This document shows positions 23,996 through 36,739 of a stretch of DNA of 64,000 nucleotides, one piece after another. Location: the NCBI RefSeq assembly GCF_001522545.3, contig NC_031774.1, forward strand, positions 54,056,580 to 54,120,579, read 5' to 3'. Below the pieces are notes generated by a model that saw nothing but the letters and a program-made list of their open reading frames with translations, searched no databases and was not told the origin of the DNA. The number at the start of each line of letters is the position of its first letter. Within the stretch, counting starts at the first letter, position 1. Origin of the DNA: Parus major. Its lineage: Eukaryota; Chordata; Aves; Passeriformes; Paridae. The position numbers and the translations under genes are program-made.

Positions 23996-24010
23996 GCTGC
24001 CATGGTAACC
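23996..24010. promoter_or_regulatory. RFX X-box-like palindrome
   Basis: GCTGCCATGGTAACC is close to the RFX consensus GTTGCCATGGCAAC, with both half-sites present. It begins exactly where the CR1 relic at 23835-23995 fades, so it may derive from it or lie beside it. Confidence 0.35.
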
Positions 24011-25371
24011 ACTGCTTCACTGGTTCCCATTCTTGGTTTTCCTAAGGTTGTAGTAGATTTTCAGGAAGTTGAATCATTTGAAAGAGTCACTGGATAGGAG
24101 GTTCAACTTCTAGATGCATATTCAAATCTGGAAGACTAAGTGCAAAGCAGACCCCTAGACCTGTAAGGGAAAATGCCAGCAAGATAGACATGGTTTCATG
24201 CTGTGCCAACAAAAAAATCCAACCCCTAACAGCATTATGCCTTGCCATCCTTCATAGTACTATGAATTTGGAAGCTGAAAGAAAAATAGGGAACTTTGGA
24301 AGTCACTACTAGCTATTACAGGAAGTGGTATAGCTGTAGTCAAATAAATGTGTCCTACTTCCAACATTCTAATATATTTTGTCATTTTTCTGGAAGAGGC
24401 AAGAGAATATAATGGAAATTAGGTTTCATTTTCCATTGTTCATTTCTACTAGTTATATCTGCAGAAAACCTGCTAATCCCAGCTACACACCCACAGGGAG
24501 ACTCATATCAGAAGCATATCTAAAAATATTTCAAGCCAACCCACAGGTTGTATTAGCATTATGATACCTCCTACAGATGCTAAGATTGGGCACATTGGGG
24601 TAGTCCTTGAATAAGCATATGCTGAGGAATGGTGCTTGTGCCATACCACTGGCAGACCCAGCACCCAGGAGAGTGCAGAGGTGGGCAAGGATTAAGAGGC
24701 AGTGCCTGAACTGGAGGCAGACTCCTCAGACTTGAAAATTAAATCCAGTTCTAAATGCACTTTCCTCTGGCATACTGGGCCAAGTTGCCTACTCTCTTAC
24801 ATTCATAAATGCTTTACGTCAGTCAGTCATAAAGTGCTTTACCCATATCTTCTTCCCTTTGAAATGGATATAAACCCAAATACCAGTGGATCCCTGCAAA
24901 GGCTCTTTAGCCATTTCTGCTGGCTCTGTAACTTCTGATGTCCCGCTGAGATCAGCCATGACCAATTTGATTTGGTGCTAACACGCAGCGTTGCCATGAC
25001 TCTTCCTTTTGCAAACTCTTTTCCTCTTTTCCCAAAGTCAAATATGGAAAAGCTGTGACAGCAGCATGAGCAAAAGGATATTGGAAATAATCCTCTTCAT
25101 TCAGCCTGCATGCAAGATTTAGTGGTGCAGTAGCATTGCAAGGATGATTTCCACGCATCTGATAACACTGTGACACCCTATAATAAAACATATACCTTCT
25201 GTTTCATTTTATCCATTTAAGCCCTTTGAGCAAGCAGCAGTTGTTGAGTTCCCCACTCCTGCTATTAATAGTCAGGGCAGACCACTCTGCCTACTTAGAT
25301 TTATTACATTTTAACTAATCTTGATTGAAGTCTTCGCATGTAAGGGCTCCAGGGCAGTCACTCACCAGGGT

Positions 25372-25410
<39 letters not shown>
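25372..25410. repeat. CA dinucleotide microsatellite
   Basis: Sixteen uninterrupted CA units (25379-25410) follow a short imperfect CACACAC lead-in. The length is enough to expect polymorphism. Confidence 0.97.
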
Positions 25411-25414
<4 letters not shown>

Positions 25415-26147
25415 ACCCTGAAATTAGCTCATTACATGTCACATAATAACCATTTAATGTGAAAAAAACCGGTTTGGGTTTCCCCTTTTCCTTATGAAAC
25501 CCGGACAACCAAACACAAGGATCCCTTCTTTCACCATGATGGATGTATTCTGGACTTTAAACCATGCAGAAATCCCTCTGAAGTCTGTGGGGAGATTTCC
25601 CTGACCATGGCAACTTGTGCAACTCCACAAGTTTTGCCTATACTGGGTAGCCATGATTCAAAAGGTATCACACACAGGGAAGCAGAGAAAATCCTGCCCA
25701 GTAGCCCACATTTTTTGCTGAATATTTCCTATGATGGATTTTATGTTGTGGGATTTGTTAATGACAAGTGAAAACCTGTTCAGGGGGAAACTTGTGGTGC
25801 AATTTCTCAGCTGCAAGATGAGATCTAGCAAGCCCCATGTACATAATGCATAAGGATGATGAAAAGGGCGATGCTTTCCCCATGGCAAAGGGGGTTTGGA
25901 GGCTGCCGTGTCCCCCTGTCCCTCCTTCCCCCCCTCCCAGGACAGCATGAGTAAGCTGAGAAAGGACTTCTGAAGACACTCTGAACACTTTGCTTCAAAT
26001 GCAGCCTTGCAGTTCCTGCAGACAAAATATTTTGTTGAATGCTCATGATTCAGTTTCTATTAGTCCAGTATAAAGTCATCCATGGTCATTTTTTAGGTGA
26101 TATATTAGTGTTAAATGTTTCACTGAGAAGCACCTGAAACCTTAAAG

Positions 26148-26201
26148 TAAAATAAAATAAAATATAAATAAAATAAAATATAAATAAAATAAAATAAAAA
26201 T
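26148..26201. repeat. AAAAT-type microsatellite with 16-bp higher unit
   Basis: AAAAT units are periodically broken by an AT insertion, giving a larger repeating unit, AAATAAAATAAAATAT (16 bp), present about two and a half times. It ends in pure AAAAT units. Confidence 0.9.
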
Positions 26202-27304
26202 ACTTCCCATTCTGGGCATGAACATCACCATTCTTAGATTCAGCCTACCATGAGTGTTTCCAAAACTGAATTTGCTGGTGAACAAGCAACACATCAGCAA
26301 TGCACTCAGACTGCCCACAGCCCTCTCTGGGTTAGCTACTCAAGCTTGGGAGCTCCTGCTCCAAGAGAATAGGCTGCCAGCCTTAAAAATCCCTCAAGAT
26401 GCAGTTTACTTTTCCTGAAGCTGATTTTCTCTGGATGCCTGCTGCAGCTGGTGCTGGGGGCAGGCATAGATGCAGTAGCATCAAGGCAGGGTTAGTAAAT
26501 GCTCCTCTTGCAAGAATAGGAGAAATCTCCTGGGCTTTTAAAGACTGGCTTCAAAGTGGCTGCAGCTGGTGATCTGCAGCTCAGGCAGGGCAGTGGGTTT
26601 GTCCCAGCTGAGAACGTGCAGGTGTCTGGGCAAGGTGCAGTGGGTGTGGACTGAGAAATTGCACAGTGCAGGGAGGTACAGCAGCAGTGCTGGATGCAGT
26701 CAGCTCCCAGAAAAGTCACTGTACAGGAAATCCAATTGGTTCAGAACATGTGGAGCATCCTGACCACACACAAACCTTCTCCACCACTTGAGCACAGCAG
26801 GTCTGAGACATCCAGGGTGTTTTCAATGCATTCACCACCTGCTGCTGCATGCAGAGCTTGAAGGTGACCAAGGCCGGACTGTGGGATTTGGGGATGCTGT
26901 CAGCACTCTGCAGACCCCTGTGAGAGAGTGCACATGAACTGCAGAGACCTTCCCACGTGTTCCTGGAAACTCTGAAGAGACTTGGCTATTGCCAGAACTC
27001 AGCATTTCAGGGAGGGGTGACAAGGGGCTGATAACAAACTGTTTTCTTGACAGTTCAGCAAAAATCACAGGGGGAAATGATAACCAGGGCTTGTTCTGTC
27101 TGAGGTTTGGCTCAAGCAGGGACTTTCAATCCTACTGTGTGGGCCCAGGACAGAGATGACAACTTGTTTCCTCTTTCTTTCTTCCTCTAGCACACTGGGG
27201 TTTCTGGCTTTTCACTGGAAATTGTAGGTGTTGGGTGCAGCCCTGATCCTGCACTGTGTGGTGGTGACATGCAGAGGCAGCACTGGAGGGCTGAGTGACG
27301 CTCA

Positions 27305-27350
27305 CAGGATTGTTGGGGTTGGGATGGCCCCAAAGGTCTTCCCATCCTGT
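27305..27350 (+). repeat. Possible CR1 3' tail scrap
   Basis: 'GGTTGGGATGGCCCCAAAGGTCTTCCCATCC' resembles the last CR1 segment 'ggttggacttgatgatcttaaaggtcttttccaacc'. It is short and lacks a terminal repeat, so it could be a chance match. Confidence 0.3.
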
Positions 27351-30300
27351 TTCGGGTTGTTTCTTCTGCTTTGTGCCACTGCATTGATCCATAAGCTGAA
27401 AAATGATCATTCATGCTGCTCTGATGTGGGAAACAGGTAGAAAATCTACACTTTTACTGTTCTTTCTGTCCCTGGTTGTACAGCATGCCTCTGCCTGCCT
27501 GGTCAGAGAAGGAGCCTTCCATGGAGAGCTAGTCACTGGTGGCATTTTTTGTCAAGAACAAAATAGAAGGGAGATGTGGGAGTCAGTGTTAGGTGTGGAA
27601 AGGTGATGTGGACACTGCTTCAATGCTTGCAGGGATGCTTTAAATAGAGCAAACCGTGTGTTTCAGTGGTGTCTGTCAGGAGCAGCAGAGTGTGTTTGGT
27701 TTGTGGCACTGGCACACACCCCACATAGCTAAGGGGACCTCTGCATACCCACTTGAATCATAAACCATCAGCTGCATCTAATGTCTTTCTTGGCACAAAC
27801 GGGACTTCCCCACCTCCAGGATCCAAATAGTCCATCCCCTATCAGCTTTTGTCATAATATGTAATGCAGATCAGCATTACCATCAGGGAAACCTGAACAC
27901 TTTTATAAGCAATTTCATAAAGAGGCACTTCTCTGAGCAAAGCAGAAATCTGGACCAACAGATGCAACACAGTGATGAATCCATCCATCACCAGCAACAT
28001 ATTTGAGAAATTTTATGTCTTTTTCTGTCTCACCTATGGCAAAACTCTGTATCTTAGCAGGTGCTCTAAACAGTGTCCAGATTTCCTTTGTAAATATTTT
28101 TTAATTCACAGCCATCACGTTGACTGTTAATGACACTATTCACAAGACATTTTTACTGTTACTAGCAGCTTGATATATATATGCAGTCCAGTGGAAAAAA
28201 TAATAGAGCCAAGCAAAGCACACAGATTAAAATGTTGTTTTAAGACTATTGGGGCACAACAGGAATGGAAGAAGGTTTTGTTGGGAGAAAGAGAGAAAAC
28301 TCTTTTTGAGTTGACATTTTCAAGCAAAGGCTTGGGGCCACAACTGTGACTTCTGCTGTTTTCTGCCAGCTGGGAAACCCTCTCCTTTTCCCTGGGTGCA
28401 GATTTTCCTTGAACATTGTGACTGCAATGTGTTTTCCCAGGGTTTTGCATAGAAGGCAGGAGCCCATGGAGCAGTGCTGGGGAGGTGAACACTGTTCCTG
28501 CACCCCCTTCCCCAGCTGATGTGGTGCCCTGGTCTGGGATGGAGCATTTAGCCCCATCCCAGCCTGCAGGGACTTGCCAGCAGTGCTGAACCCACAGGAA
28601 AACCAGACCCTGCCAAGGCTTGAGTGCAGCAAAAGCCCTCCCTGAAGTTCATTCCTGGGCTGACCTCAGCATAAAGTTGGTCCATAGCAAGGAAATGTGT
28701 GTGGGAGAGCAGGCAGGGAAGGGAAGCATAGCTGTGAGGAAGGGGAGAGGCTGGGGTGGAATATCCATGATCATCAAAAGCCTGGAGGAAAAGCTCCAGG
28801 GGTAAGCAGTGGATACTGAGGCTGCACTGAATCCTCCAAATGCTGGGGGAAGGCTTTTGCAATCCAGGAGAAAGAGCAATCAAGACCTGGCAGAAGTGTT
28901 TGTTCAAGCCATGCTTCTTTGATGCTTCTGTGGCCAAAGTACATTGAAAAGAAAAACCCTGTTTAAAAGAAAATAAAGGGCTTAACAGAGCGTATCAATT
29001 ATATAATGACAATACTTATAAAACCATCTGCTGGTCTCCAATGCCTCACTTAGTCACGAGCAATTACTTGGTGCATTTTCCTTTCTAAAGAGCAAGAAGT
29101 TCCCTGGAGAAAGCAAACTCAGAGCTGCTTCTTTGGAGAAGCTGCTGTGAAATAAAGCAACATCCCAGTTGCTGAAACCCCTGCTGTGAGCCTGCACATC
29201 AAGGAAAAAGAGCGTTTCACTCAGTGTTTCCTCCTGAATCGTTTTGGAGGAAGCCTTCACCATGAAGCCTGAGCGTGCCCCCAGCTCTGGCCCACTCTTT
29301 TTAAACGTCACCCCAGGCTTTGCAGCGGGCTTGGGTAGGCTCAGCCAAGCCTGGCATGACAGGAATTCCTTAAAAAATGATGTGCATGCCCCCCTTGAGC
29401 CTCCTCGTGCTTGTGCCCCTGGGGAGGCAGGAGGACTTAGTGAGGCTGCCGTGGTCCAGACAGACTTGAAGCAGCCCCACAGGGGTGATTGATGGGCACT
29501 GTGGTGGTGAGAGCACTGAAAATAATCCCAACACATGTTTCCCAGTAGCACCTGGCAGCCAACCAGAAGACAGCACTAGCATTTCCTAAATGCTGGAAAA
29601 ATGACTGTCACTGCAGATGCCTCACTAAATATAACCCCGGTGATGTGGCAGCCTGTGAAAGGCTGGAGAGGGGCAGCTACCCAGGACATACGTACAGCTC
29701 TGGTCCCATCTGAGCCCTGGCTGCCATGCCTGCACTGCAAGACCTCCAGCACTGCTCATGAAACAGGCTTTGAAGCCACAGACCTGATGAGGAAGTGTCA
29801 CTCAAGGTTGTAGGTGCCAATAAGATACTGGAAATTAGAAATACAGAGCTATCTGAACAAAGCAGGCTCTAACTGTCCATGGGTGGGAGGGATGGTTTAG
29901 GGTACCTCTCCATGTTTGGGTCTCTCTGGGAGGGGTTTTTCCTCCTGTGATGCCAGGCACTTGGGACCATGGGGTTCTCCATGGTGCCTGCATAGGGCCC
30001 AGGCAAGACCCAACTGAGAGCCGGGCAGCTTGCACACCTAAAATTTCCTGGTTCTTGTGAGTGCTTTCACAGAGCAAAGTGCTACCCAGTGCTGGAGCAG
30101 TGGAACAGTGTTTAATTTTTGAAGGAGGTGGGGATTGCCCTCCTCAGTGTGCCCTTCTTCTCTTTGCCCCCTGGCCTCATCACAAGGATTACTTTACCAG
30201 CAGAGTCCGGTGGTTCCTCTGTGACAGCACAGCCAAACATCATTCCTGGGAGCTGCTGTGTATTGTGTTACAGGACAAGCCAAGGGGCAGCGCTGCCAGG

Positions 30301-30424
30301 GTTTGCTTTAGCAGCTTGCTGGGCCACCAGATGTATCCAAATACGTGGTTCTGATACCTGAGCCTCATTTCCCCAAGCCAGCTTTTGTAGGAGGGAGTAG
30401 AGTGGAAGGGACCTCTTGGGTCAT

Positions 30425-30530
30425 TTGTGAAATCTGGGCTCTGAGACAAGCCCTGGTCAAGGTGTTTCATGCTTCTGAGACTCAGAGGTATCATCTTAAC
30501 AGCCAAAATGTTAAATAACATGCCTAGGTT
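30425..30530 (+). repeat. MIR-like SINE relic
   Basis: The stretch 'GGGCTCTGAGACAAGCCCTGGTCAAGGTGTTTCATGC' roughly follows the MIR box for 'accttgggcaagtcacttaacc'. 'TTCTGAGACTCAGAGGTATCATCT' then follows 'ctctgagcctcagtttcctcatct', and 'AAAATGTTAAATAACATGCCTAGG' follows 'aaaatggggataatagtacctacc'. Several boxes agree in order, but identity is modest. Confidence 0.45.
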
Positions 30531-31260
30531 TGTGCCTCTAAGACAGAGGAGTTTGTAGAGGTTTCATTTGCTCTCCAGCCTGCTGTCATCCCCCAGAAAG
30601 AAGTCCTAACCCTGGGCTGCTCAGCTGCAGACACAGCCCTAAGGAGCTGTGCCATGAACCCTACCAGGTGAGAACCAAGGGGCAGAAATGAGAATTTTAA
30701 ATGAATGACATTTTTCTTTGTTTCTTACTCCCTCCATGGGACTCACGAGGAGTGACAAGAAGGGTGGTGGAGGAGAGTCTTCCAGTCTGGGAGCACAGAA
30801 AGCCCCAGTAAGGAGGAGTTTCTAGCCAAGAGGTGAAAGACTGGGTGAGGCTGCAGAGCAAGGTGGTCACTAGAAAGGTGGTAAAATGTCCAGTCTGCCT
30901 GCACCTAACTCACAGGAGCAATGGGGCACTGAAAGCATTGTGACCCTGCTTTCACCTGACTTACTTGGGTCAGCATTGTTGTTCTGTTACCTGTGCTTGA
31001 TCAAGCTCATGTCATGACATCCTTCTAGAGATGTTCTAGCAGTGTTCTAATGTGGAAAATGCCACAAACAAGGAAAATAAATTTTAAAGTCTTTTCTTGG
31101 TTTTGTACTCTAGGAAATGATGGAAATTTTGGCCTCACTTTAATTCCAGCAATGCAGAAAGAACATCTCAGTGGGAGATTTGTTTTTCTGGATTTGTCAC
31201 ACAATCACAGAATCTGAGCTGTGTGAAGCTGAAAGTCACCTTTTTACAGCTCTTATTAAT

Positions 31261-31311
31261 GAGCAGAATTAAAAAAAAAAAAAGAAAAAAAAAGAAAAAA
31301 AAGAGCAGAAT
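31261..31311 (+). repeat. Poly-A tract flanked by 9-bp direct repeat
   Basis: An A-rich tract (31271-31302: runs of 13, 9 and 8 A separated by single G) is bounded by GAGCAGAAT at 31261-31269 and again at 31303-31311. An A tail between short direct repeats is the footprint expected of a target-primed poly-A retroposon with almost no body. Slippage or a microhomology duplication would give the same picture. Bird CR1 does not leave poly-A tails, which makes the footprint unusual. Confidence 0.6.
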
Positions 31312-32699
31312 AGAATTAAAATGTAAAATCTGGGCTATGCCTTTTCTATACATTTGCAGAGTACCTGCTAGAGCAAGCTCAGGGATCCTGAAGTTAACAA
31401 AAGAAGGCAGCTGCAGAAGTCCATCTCAAATCCATCACCTAATATACTGGCAGAGGGTAATTTTGGAAATCATTATCTGAAGCTGCCAACTTTTAGATGC
31501 AGCTCCCCATATAGATGCAGTTCTGACCACTCTTTGGAAATTCTCACTTGTCCCCTTTTTTAAATGATTCAGGCTTCAGCCCATGGAGATGAACAATTAA
31601 TTTCCAGCCCAAGGGGCACAGGGTTTCAGACTTGCAGGTGTTCTCTAATAGGAGCTGTCATAGGAACGGTTCCTACAGCAGAGTAGGTAAACAAACGGAT
31701 ATAGAACACAGTCCTCCAAAGGACAGCTGGTGAGAAAAGCTCGAAGGGCAGAAGTGTCATTTAAACAAAAATAGCTAATTTGGGATCTCCTGTACAGGAT
31801 CCTTATGAGTTGCCAGTGTTTGACCATGTTTGAGCATATGGTTATGGCTGATCCATTTTTGTCTCCAGCATCATCTGTACAACCCAGAATGCAGCATGTG
31901 AATTTTTTGATGCAGTGAAATGGGCAAAAGCAATCTCAGTACAGGGATGTGCAGCTCCATAAGCACCTCCTGAAGTTCTGGGTTTCCTTTTTTGACATAT
32001 GCTTTCCTCCAGCCTGGTTGTCTGTGCCCACCTGTTGCCTCTGCTCTTATGACTCAATTGTAAGTGCTTCAGGATGGGAAGTGTTATCTTCGTGTGGGGC
32101 ACTTGTGCAGGGTCTTAAAGCACTGACATTATATGTAATGGTCTTTTATAGCACTATGGGAAGATCTGGATTGATGAACCTGTAAAGCTCTGTCTGTAGG
32201 TATGTAGAAAATCCTGAGCTCACACACAGGTGCAGACTGCCTGCTGTGGCATTTGTGACCCCTGGAAGATGGGAAGACTTGGGGTGTGACCAGCAGGCAC
32301 AGATCTGAATGTGGGGGCTGCTGAGCCACCTGCATCAGAGCAGGGGGAAGGGACACATCTGTCCACAGCAACATCTCCTGCCTGTCCTGAGGCTCAGCTG
32401 TGTATCCATCCCTGCACCTTGGTGTGGAGCTCCTGGGCAGGGTCTCACAGTATGTGGCAGCAAGGGGCTGTGGTATATGGAGTCATGATCCAAAGGGGAG
32501 AGCAGAGCTTTTGGGAATGAAGAACTCAGCTGAAGTGTGAGTGATGAAATTCTGCCCTCTTCCCAGCATGCCATAGGGTAAATCACCCTCTCAGGGCCTT
32601 GCTCCCACACTCACGTTTGTCCTGCCATCCTCCACCTCATGTCCTGCCAGTCTGTGTCCTGCAGAGCTATTTGTGTTCCACACCCCTATTTATGGCATG

Positions 32700-32745
32700 T
32701 GGTGGAGTTGGACTCGGCCCTTGCAGGTCCCTTTCAGCTCTATGG
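32700..32745 (+). repeat. CR1 3' terminal fragment
   Basis: 'GGAGTTGGACTCGGCCCTTGCAGGTCCCTTTCAGCTCTATGG' matches the last ~40 bases of avian CR1 ('gggttggactcgatgatccttgaaggtcccttccaactctatga') in the sense direction. No upstream CR1 sequence is recognised, which fits the very short 5' truncations typical of this family. The last bases CTATGG could be the start of the degenerate terminal repeat. Confidence 0.7.
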
Positions 32746-34023
32746 TGCAGCAGTGAGTACAGAAATGGGTTCTTTAGCCCACTTTTCTGGTTTCTCCCTG
32801 CCTCCCGCACAGCTGTCCTGCAGACAGTGGGAGCAAAAGTCTCCTGGCAAATTAGCTGATCTGGGCTCTTTGAGACTTCATCACTGCAAACCTCATATCC
32901 TGTAAGGAGATTTCCCAGGATTGCCCCTCCCTCACTTCAGTGTGCTTGAGGATGCTCTCAGGTGGTTTTGGTGAGCAGCCCTCCATGACTGGACTCACAG
33001 CTCTGGGTGTCTCTGCTTCAGCTCCGCTCCAGTGCGATGCTGGCTCCCGAGAGGCGTTACAGGGCATGAAGCAAAACCAGATCATGAAAAAGCTCCCTTT
33101 ATCTTCACACTCGTCTTCTTCAGGAAGCCCCATTCTGTGTCTTCCCTTGCATTCAGGTTTTAGCAAAGTTAACAGGCACCTCAGGAGCCACTAGGATTTT
33201 AATATTCATGCATTTTCTAATTGTTCACTTCCCAGTGCCTTCTCTTCCTGCCAGGAGATGGAAATGTTCCTTGCCTAGAGCCAGATTCCTCCAGCTCCCT
33301 GACTAATTTTCCTATGAATTTTGCAGCCAAAGCAGTTGGCTGGTAGACTTGTTCAACACTTAAATTGTACCTAGGGTGAAATTCATCTCCCTAGCTCCAG
33401 GTGCCTCCATCTATCTGGTTACCATCTAACCTGCTGTTGTCTTTTTAGAATCAATGGCTTGAAGAAGGATCTATCTCATGCTGAAATAGATGCCCAAAAT
33501 AATTAGAGCCATCCTTTAGTCTGTGTTACATGGCTGTGGAGGGAGCTATGATAAGACAGTGGTGGTGTGAACATCTAAAATGCTGTGAGGTGAATCCTAC
33601 TCTGATGCCACAAGTTCTGTTCTCTGGTAATTAAAACTGCTTAAAAAGAACATAAGGAATTATGAAAAATCCCCAGCTGCACTGAGAAACGTCATCAAAA
33701 GACTTGTCTTCTTTCTTGTTGCTTTAATTGAAGAGTTCCTATTTCCTCCTAAATCCAAGTATCCTCTTGAAACTCCCAATTCCACTGGCAGCCCCAAGAA
33801 ATTTATATGGAGTTTCTGTATCCATTTTCTGGGGCTATGCACACAGATTGTTTTCTTATCTGTAATGAAGTGTCACTTTCTCTAGCAGAACTGCAGGCTT
33901 GGATGCCTGAAGCAGCAGCTTTTGAGCTCTGTAGCTGTGAATTAGGGGCAGGCTGATGAGCTGTACCTGTGCTTTTCACACCCATGTCCACACCAGGACA
34001 AACACAGGCAAAAAGAGCAACAA

Positions 34024-34335
34024 AGAATCACAGAATGCTTTGGATTGAAAGGAACCTTAAAGTTCATCCAACTCCCCTGCCATGGGCAGGGACACTTCCC
34101 ACCAGACCAGACTGCTCAAAACCCTGTCCAGCCTGGCCTTGAACACTTCCAGGGATGGAGCAGCCACAGCTGTGCCAGCTCTGTGCCAGAGCCTCACCAC
34201 CCTCACAGGGAAGAATTTCTTTCTCATATCTAATCTAAACCTGCCTTCTGTCAGTTTAAGGCCATTCTCCCTTGTCCCCCTTTTCCTACCACTCCATATC
34301 CTAGTTTCTCCTAAAACCCTTCAGGTGGGGAGGAG
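34024..34335 (-). repeat. CR1 LINE 3' end, well preserved
   Basis: The left end reads 'AGAATCACAGAATGCTTTGG', the reverse complement of the CR1 terminal ATTCTGTGATTCT repeat. It is followed by 'CCAACTCCCCTGCCATGGGCAGGGACA', 'CCTGTCCAGCCTGGCCTTGAACACTTCCAGGGATGG', 'CCCTCACAGGGAAGAATTTCTTTCTCATATCTAATCTAAACC' and 'TTAAGGCCATTCTCCCTTGTCCC'. Clean boxes in this order mark a relatively young avian CR1 and are of the type common in songbirds. About 310 bp of 3' sequence are kept, with no ORF2 coding part. It is the best evidence for the avian origin of the window. Confidence 0.95.
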
Positions 34336-34677
34336 ATAATTCTTCACTTTGGTCATGAACCCTGCATTTTCAGTCTTCTCAGTGCCTATAAAACCTTGTA
34401 GAGTCTTTAATTTAGTGGGACTTTGGCACATGTTAAAAGACAGCCACCTAGTGAGCCTCCCTCCTGAATGAGACACTAAACACCAGGGCCCTTTGAATGG
34501 AGCATTAGTGTTTATTTTAGGGCTTCAGGTTATGCTCTTGCTATATGGCTGTCCAATGGACTGGAGACTCTGAGTCTGCAGATGGACACATGCACAGATA
34601 CACAACTGGTCCCCAAACTATCAGTTACAGCACTAAAAAAGCAAGTTCAATATCTGCTAAGACACCCAGCTGAAGAG

Positions 34678-34748
34678 GAAAAAAAAATAAAAGGAGAAAA
34701 AAAGGAAAAAAAAAGAAAAAAAAAGAAAAAAAAAAAGAGAAAAGAAAG
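34678..34748 (+). repeat. A-rich simple repeat
   Basis: The tract is a string of A runs of 6-11 broken by single G or GG. It produces a false lysine-rich open frame. No target-site duplication was found at its edges. Confidence 0.9.
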
Positions 34749-35109
34749 CATAGAAATGTCTAGAAAACTGTCCAGAAGTAACAAGTGAAGTTTTTAAGCT
34801 AAGTTTGAAGACTAGCTGCAACTTGCCGCACAGGAAAAAACAGAAGACAAAAGCACCATTATGCTTTCTTAAAAATGTAAGAGTACAGCACACACATTCC
34901 CTGACAAGGTCATTAAACATGGGCTCAGAGACCCACAGCAGCATATGCCTGGGTACAATGGGTGTTTACTCTCTGACTGAGCGAGGTGCTGGTATGCATA
35001 GGGGTTACTGTCGCCTGAAGAATATCGTTTTTGGCCCTGTGTGGATCATAACTGCTTGGTTTGGTTAGTGCACAGAAATGCAGCTGAACCCTCCCCTTCA
35101 GATATCTAA

Positions 35110-35420
35110 TTTGTTTGGAATGACAGGCATGTCCTGACTAAAAATTAATTCTGCCAGGTGATATAACTTGTTTGAATTCGCAGGAATTTGCCATTTGGAA
35201 AAAGGAAAAAGGAAAGACATTTAATTAGGGATGGAGCTAAAGCAGTTAATTTGATCTTTCTATGGAAAAAAAAAATAATAAATTACAGGTTAAATATGAA
35301 GGCTGTGTGCTCTGGGTGAAGCATGCTCCATGCTTGCAGGTATGCTTTGATGAGGCTTCTCCTGCTAAGAAACGCAGTGCGGGTTTCTGTCGAAGCAATA
35401 ACTTTACCTTGCTGTTTGTT
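35110..35420. promoter_or_regulatory. Candidate non-coding element, AT-rich
   Basis: Unique AT-rich sequence with several homeobox-like TTAAT/ATTTA cores (AAAATTAATTCTG, GACATTTAATTAGG, CAGTTAATTTG) followed by a CpG-containing part near 35370-35395. It overlaps the start of a 241-codon open frame with no family resemblance. Regulatory function is a guess from texture. Confidence 0.2.
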
Positions 35421-36739
35421 GTCTTCCTGCCTCTGACTGAGCAGATGGGCCAGCCATGCCAGGTGTTTATCCAGGGGGCTTCACTCTGGCATTGGGCTCT
35501 TTGTGGCATGTGGCACAGCACCCACAAGGAGGGGAAAGGCAAAGTTGGCTGCTGTGGCAAGAGGAGCTTACCCACCTCTCCAGAGCTGCCAACCCCATGC
35601 ACTGCCTCAGCTCAGCCTGTCCCCTGGCCTTCCCAGGGGAAGGAGACTCCCTACTCCCCTTTCTTTTCCCTGGAGCTGGGCAATCTCTTTTACTCACGGT
35701 GTTTTATCACACTCAAACCCTGTGGCACAGCTCCTGTGACAGAAATGGTGTGGTGGGAGTTAGAGGCAGGTGGGCACAGTGCCACCATGGGCACGGCTGG
35801 CCCAAGCATGGCCATGGGACCACTGCCCACAGCTTTGCTGTGCCCTGGAGAACCCCAGGGCAGCCTGGAAGGAGCATCTGTGTTTGCCACATCCTCAAGG
35901 ATACTCAGCCCCTGCCCAGATGCAGAACGAGCCTTGCAGATTGGTTTGACCTCCTGCCCACAGAAACCCAGGAAAATTTCCTGTTGACTCCTAGCACTGC
36001 AGATCATTTATAGCACCAAAGACATATCCCAGGAGCAATGGCTTTTGGGCTTCCTCCTCCTCAGGGAGGTCTAGGACTCCATTCTGCCTCCCCTGGGACA
36101 CCAGTTCAGGAGCATGATTCAAGAGAGCTTTGTCACCCGCCACATCAGAGTGCTTCAAATGCAGACAGGTTCACTCTCACCCTTCCCCTGCCCATGAGAA
36201 GATGGTCTAGACCACTAAAACCACATTTTCTGAAAGGAGGTTCTCAGATGGAGTCACTTCCTGACAGGGCTCTTTGTCTTTTATCAGAAGGAGCGAAATC
36301 AGAAAAAAAGGTAATTATTTACTGGAGGGAGATTTTTTTGTTTAAATATTTTCTCTTTTCTTATTAGTGTCCTTCCAGTTTATTACTCATCTGTGGCTTT
36401 TTTACCAGTTGTCTTTCAGGTGAGGCGCAGTGAAGTGGTGTTACATTCCATACATGTAGGGGCTTAGCTGCAGTTTCATTGTGTATTCAACCCTGTAATT
36501 AAGAGTCAGATGGAAGACTTTATGCCTCTAAAGCAAAGAAATTCTAGGTTTCTTGGCAAAACATTTGGCTGAGTACATAGAGAGCACCTTAAGTACTTAA
36601 ATGGTCTCTACGTAAGGAAACCTGATGCCAGAAATGATGTACCTTAAAGGCAGGCTGTTGGGAAAAGGCAAACAAACCAGCACTAAAATGCTTGATGTCT
36701 CAAGGTACATTCTTCCTGAGTATTATTTTTTTCTTGGAA

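Larger units (their letters stand above)
18481..31260. other. Non-coding sequence with scattered repeats
   Basis: Apart from the repeats and palindromes listed individually I see unique DNA. A 71-base segment (22834-22904) has a pyrimidine-rich AG before it and GTGAGT after it, like a small exon, but encodes nothing recognisable. Segments at 26400-27100 and 28300-29500 have more balanced base composition and many overlapping open frames, none convincing. Confidence 0.5.

Noticed and set aside
31195..31240. 'AATCACAGAATC' resembling the start of an antisense CR1 tail
   Set aside because: The following bases do not continue with any CR1 box, so the match of about 12 bases may be chance.
34582..34788. 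Lysine-rich small open frame
   Set aside because: Its lysine tail is translated from the A-rich simple repeat at 34678-34748.
35262..35987. Open frame of 241 codons, plus strand
   Set aside because: Begins in an A-rich run, contains no domain or motif I recognise, and several other frames are open across the same bases.
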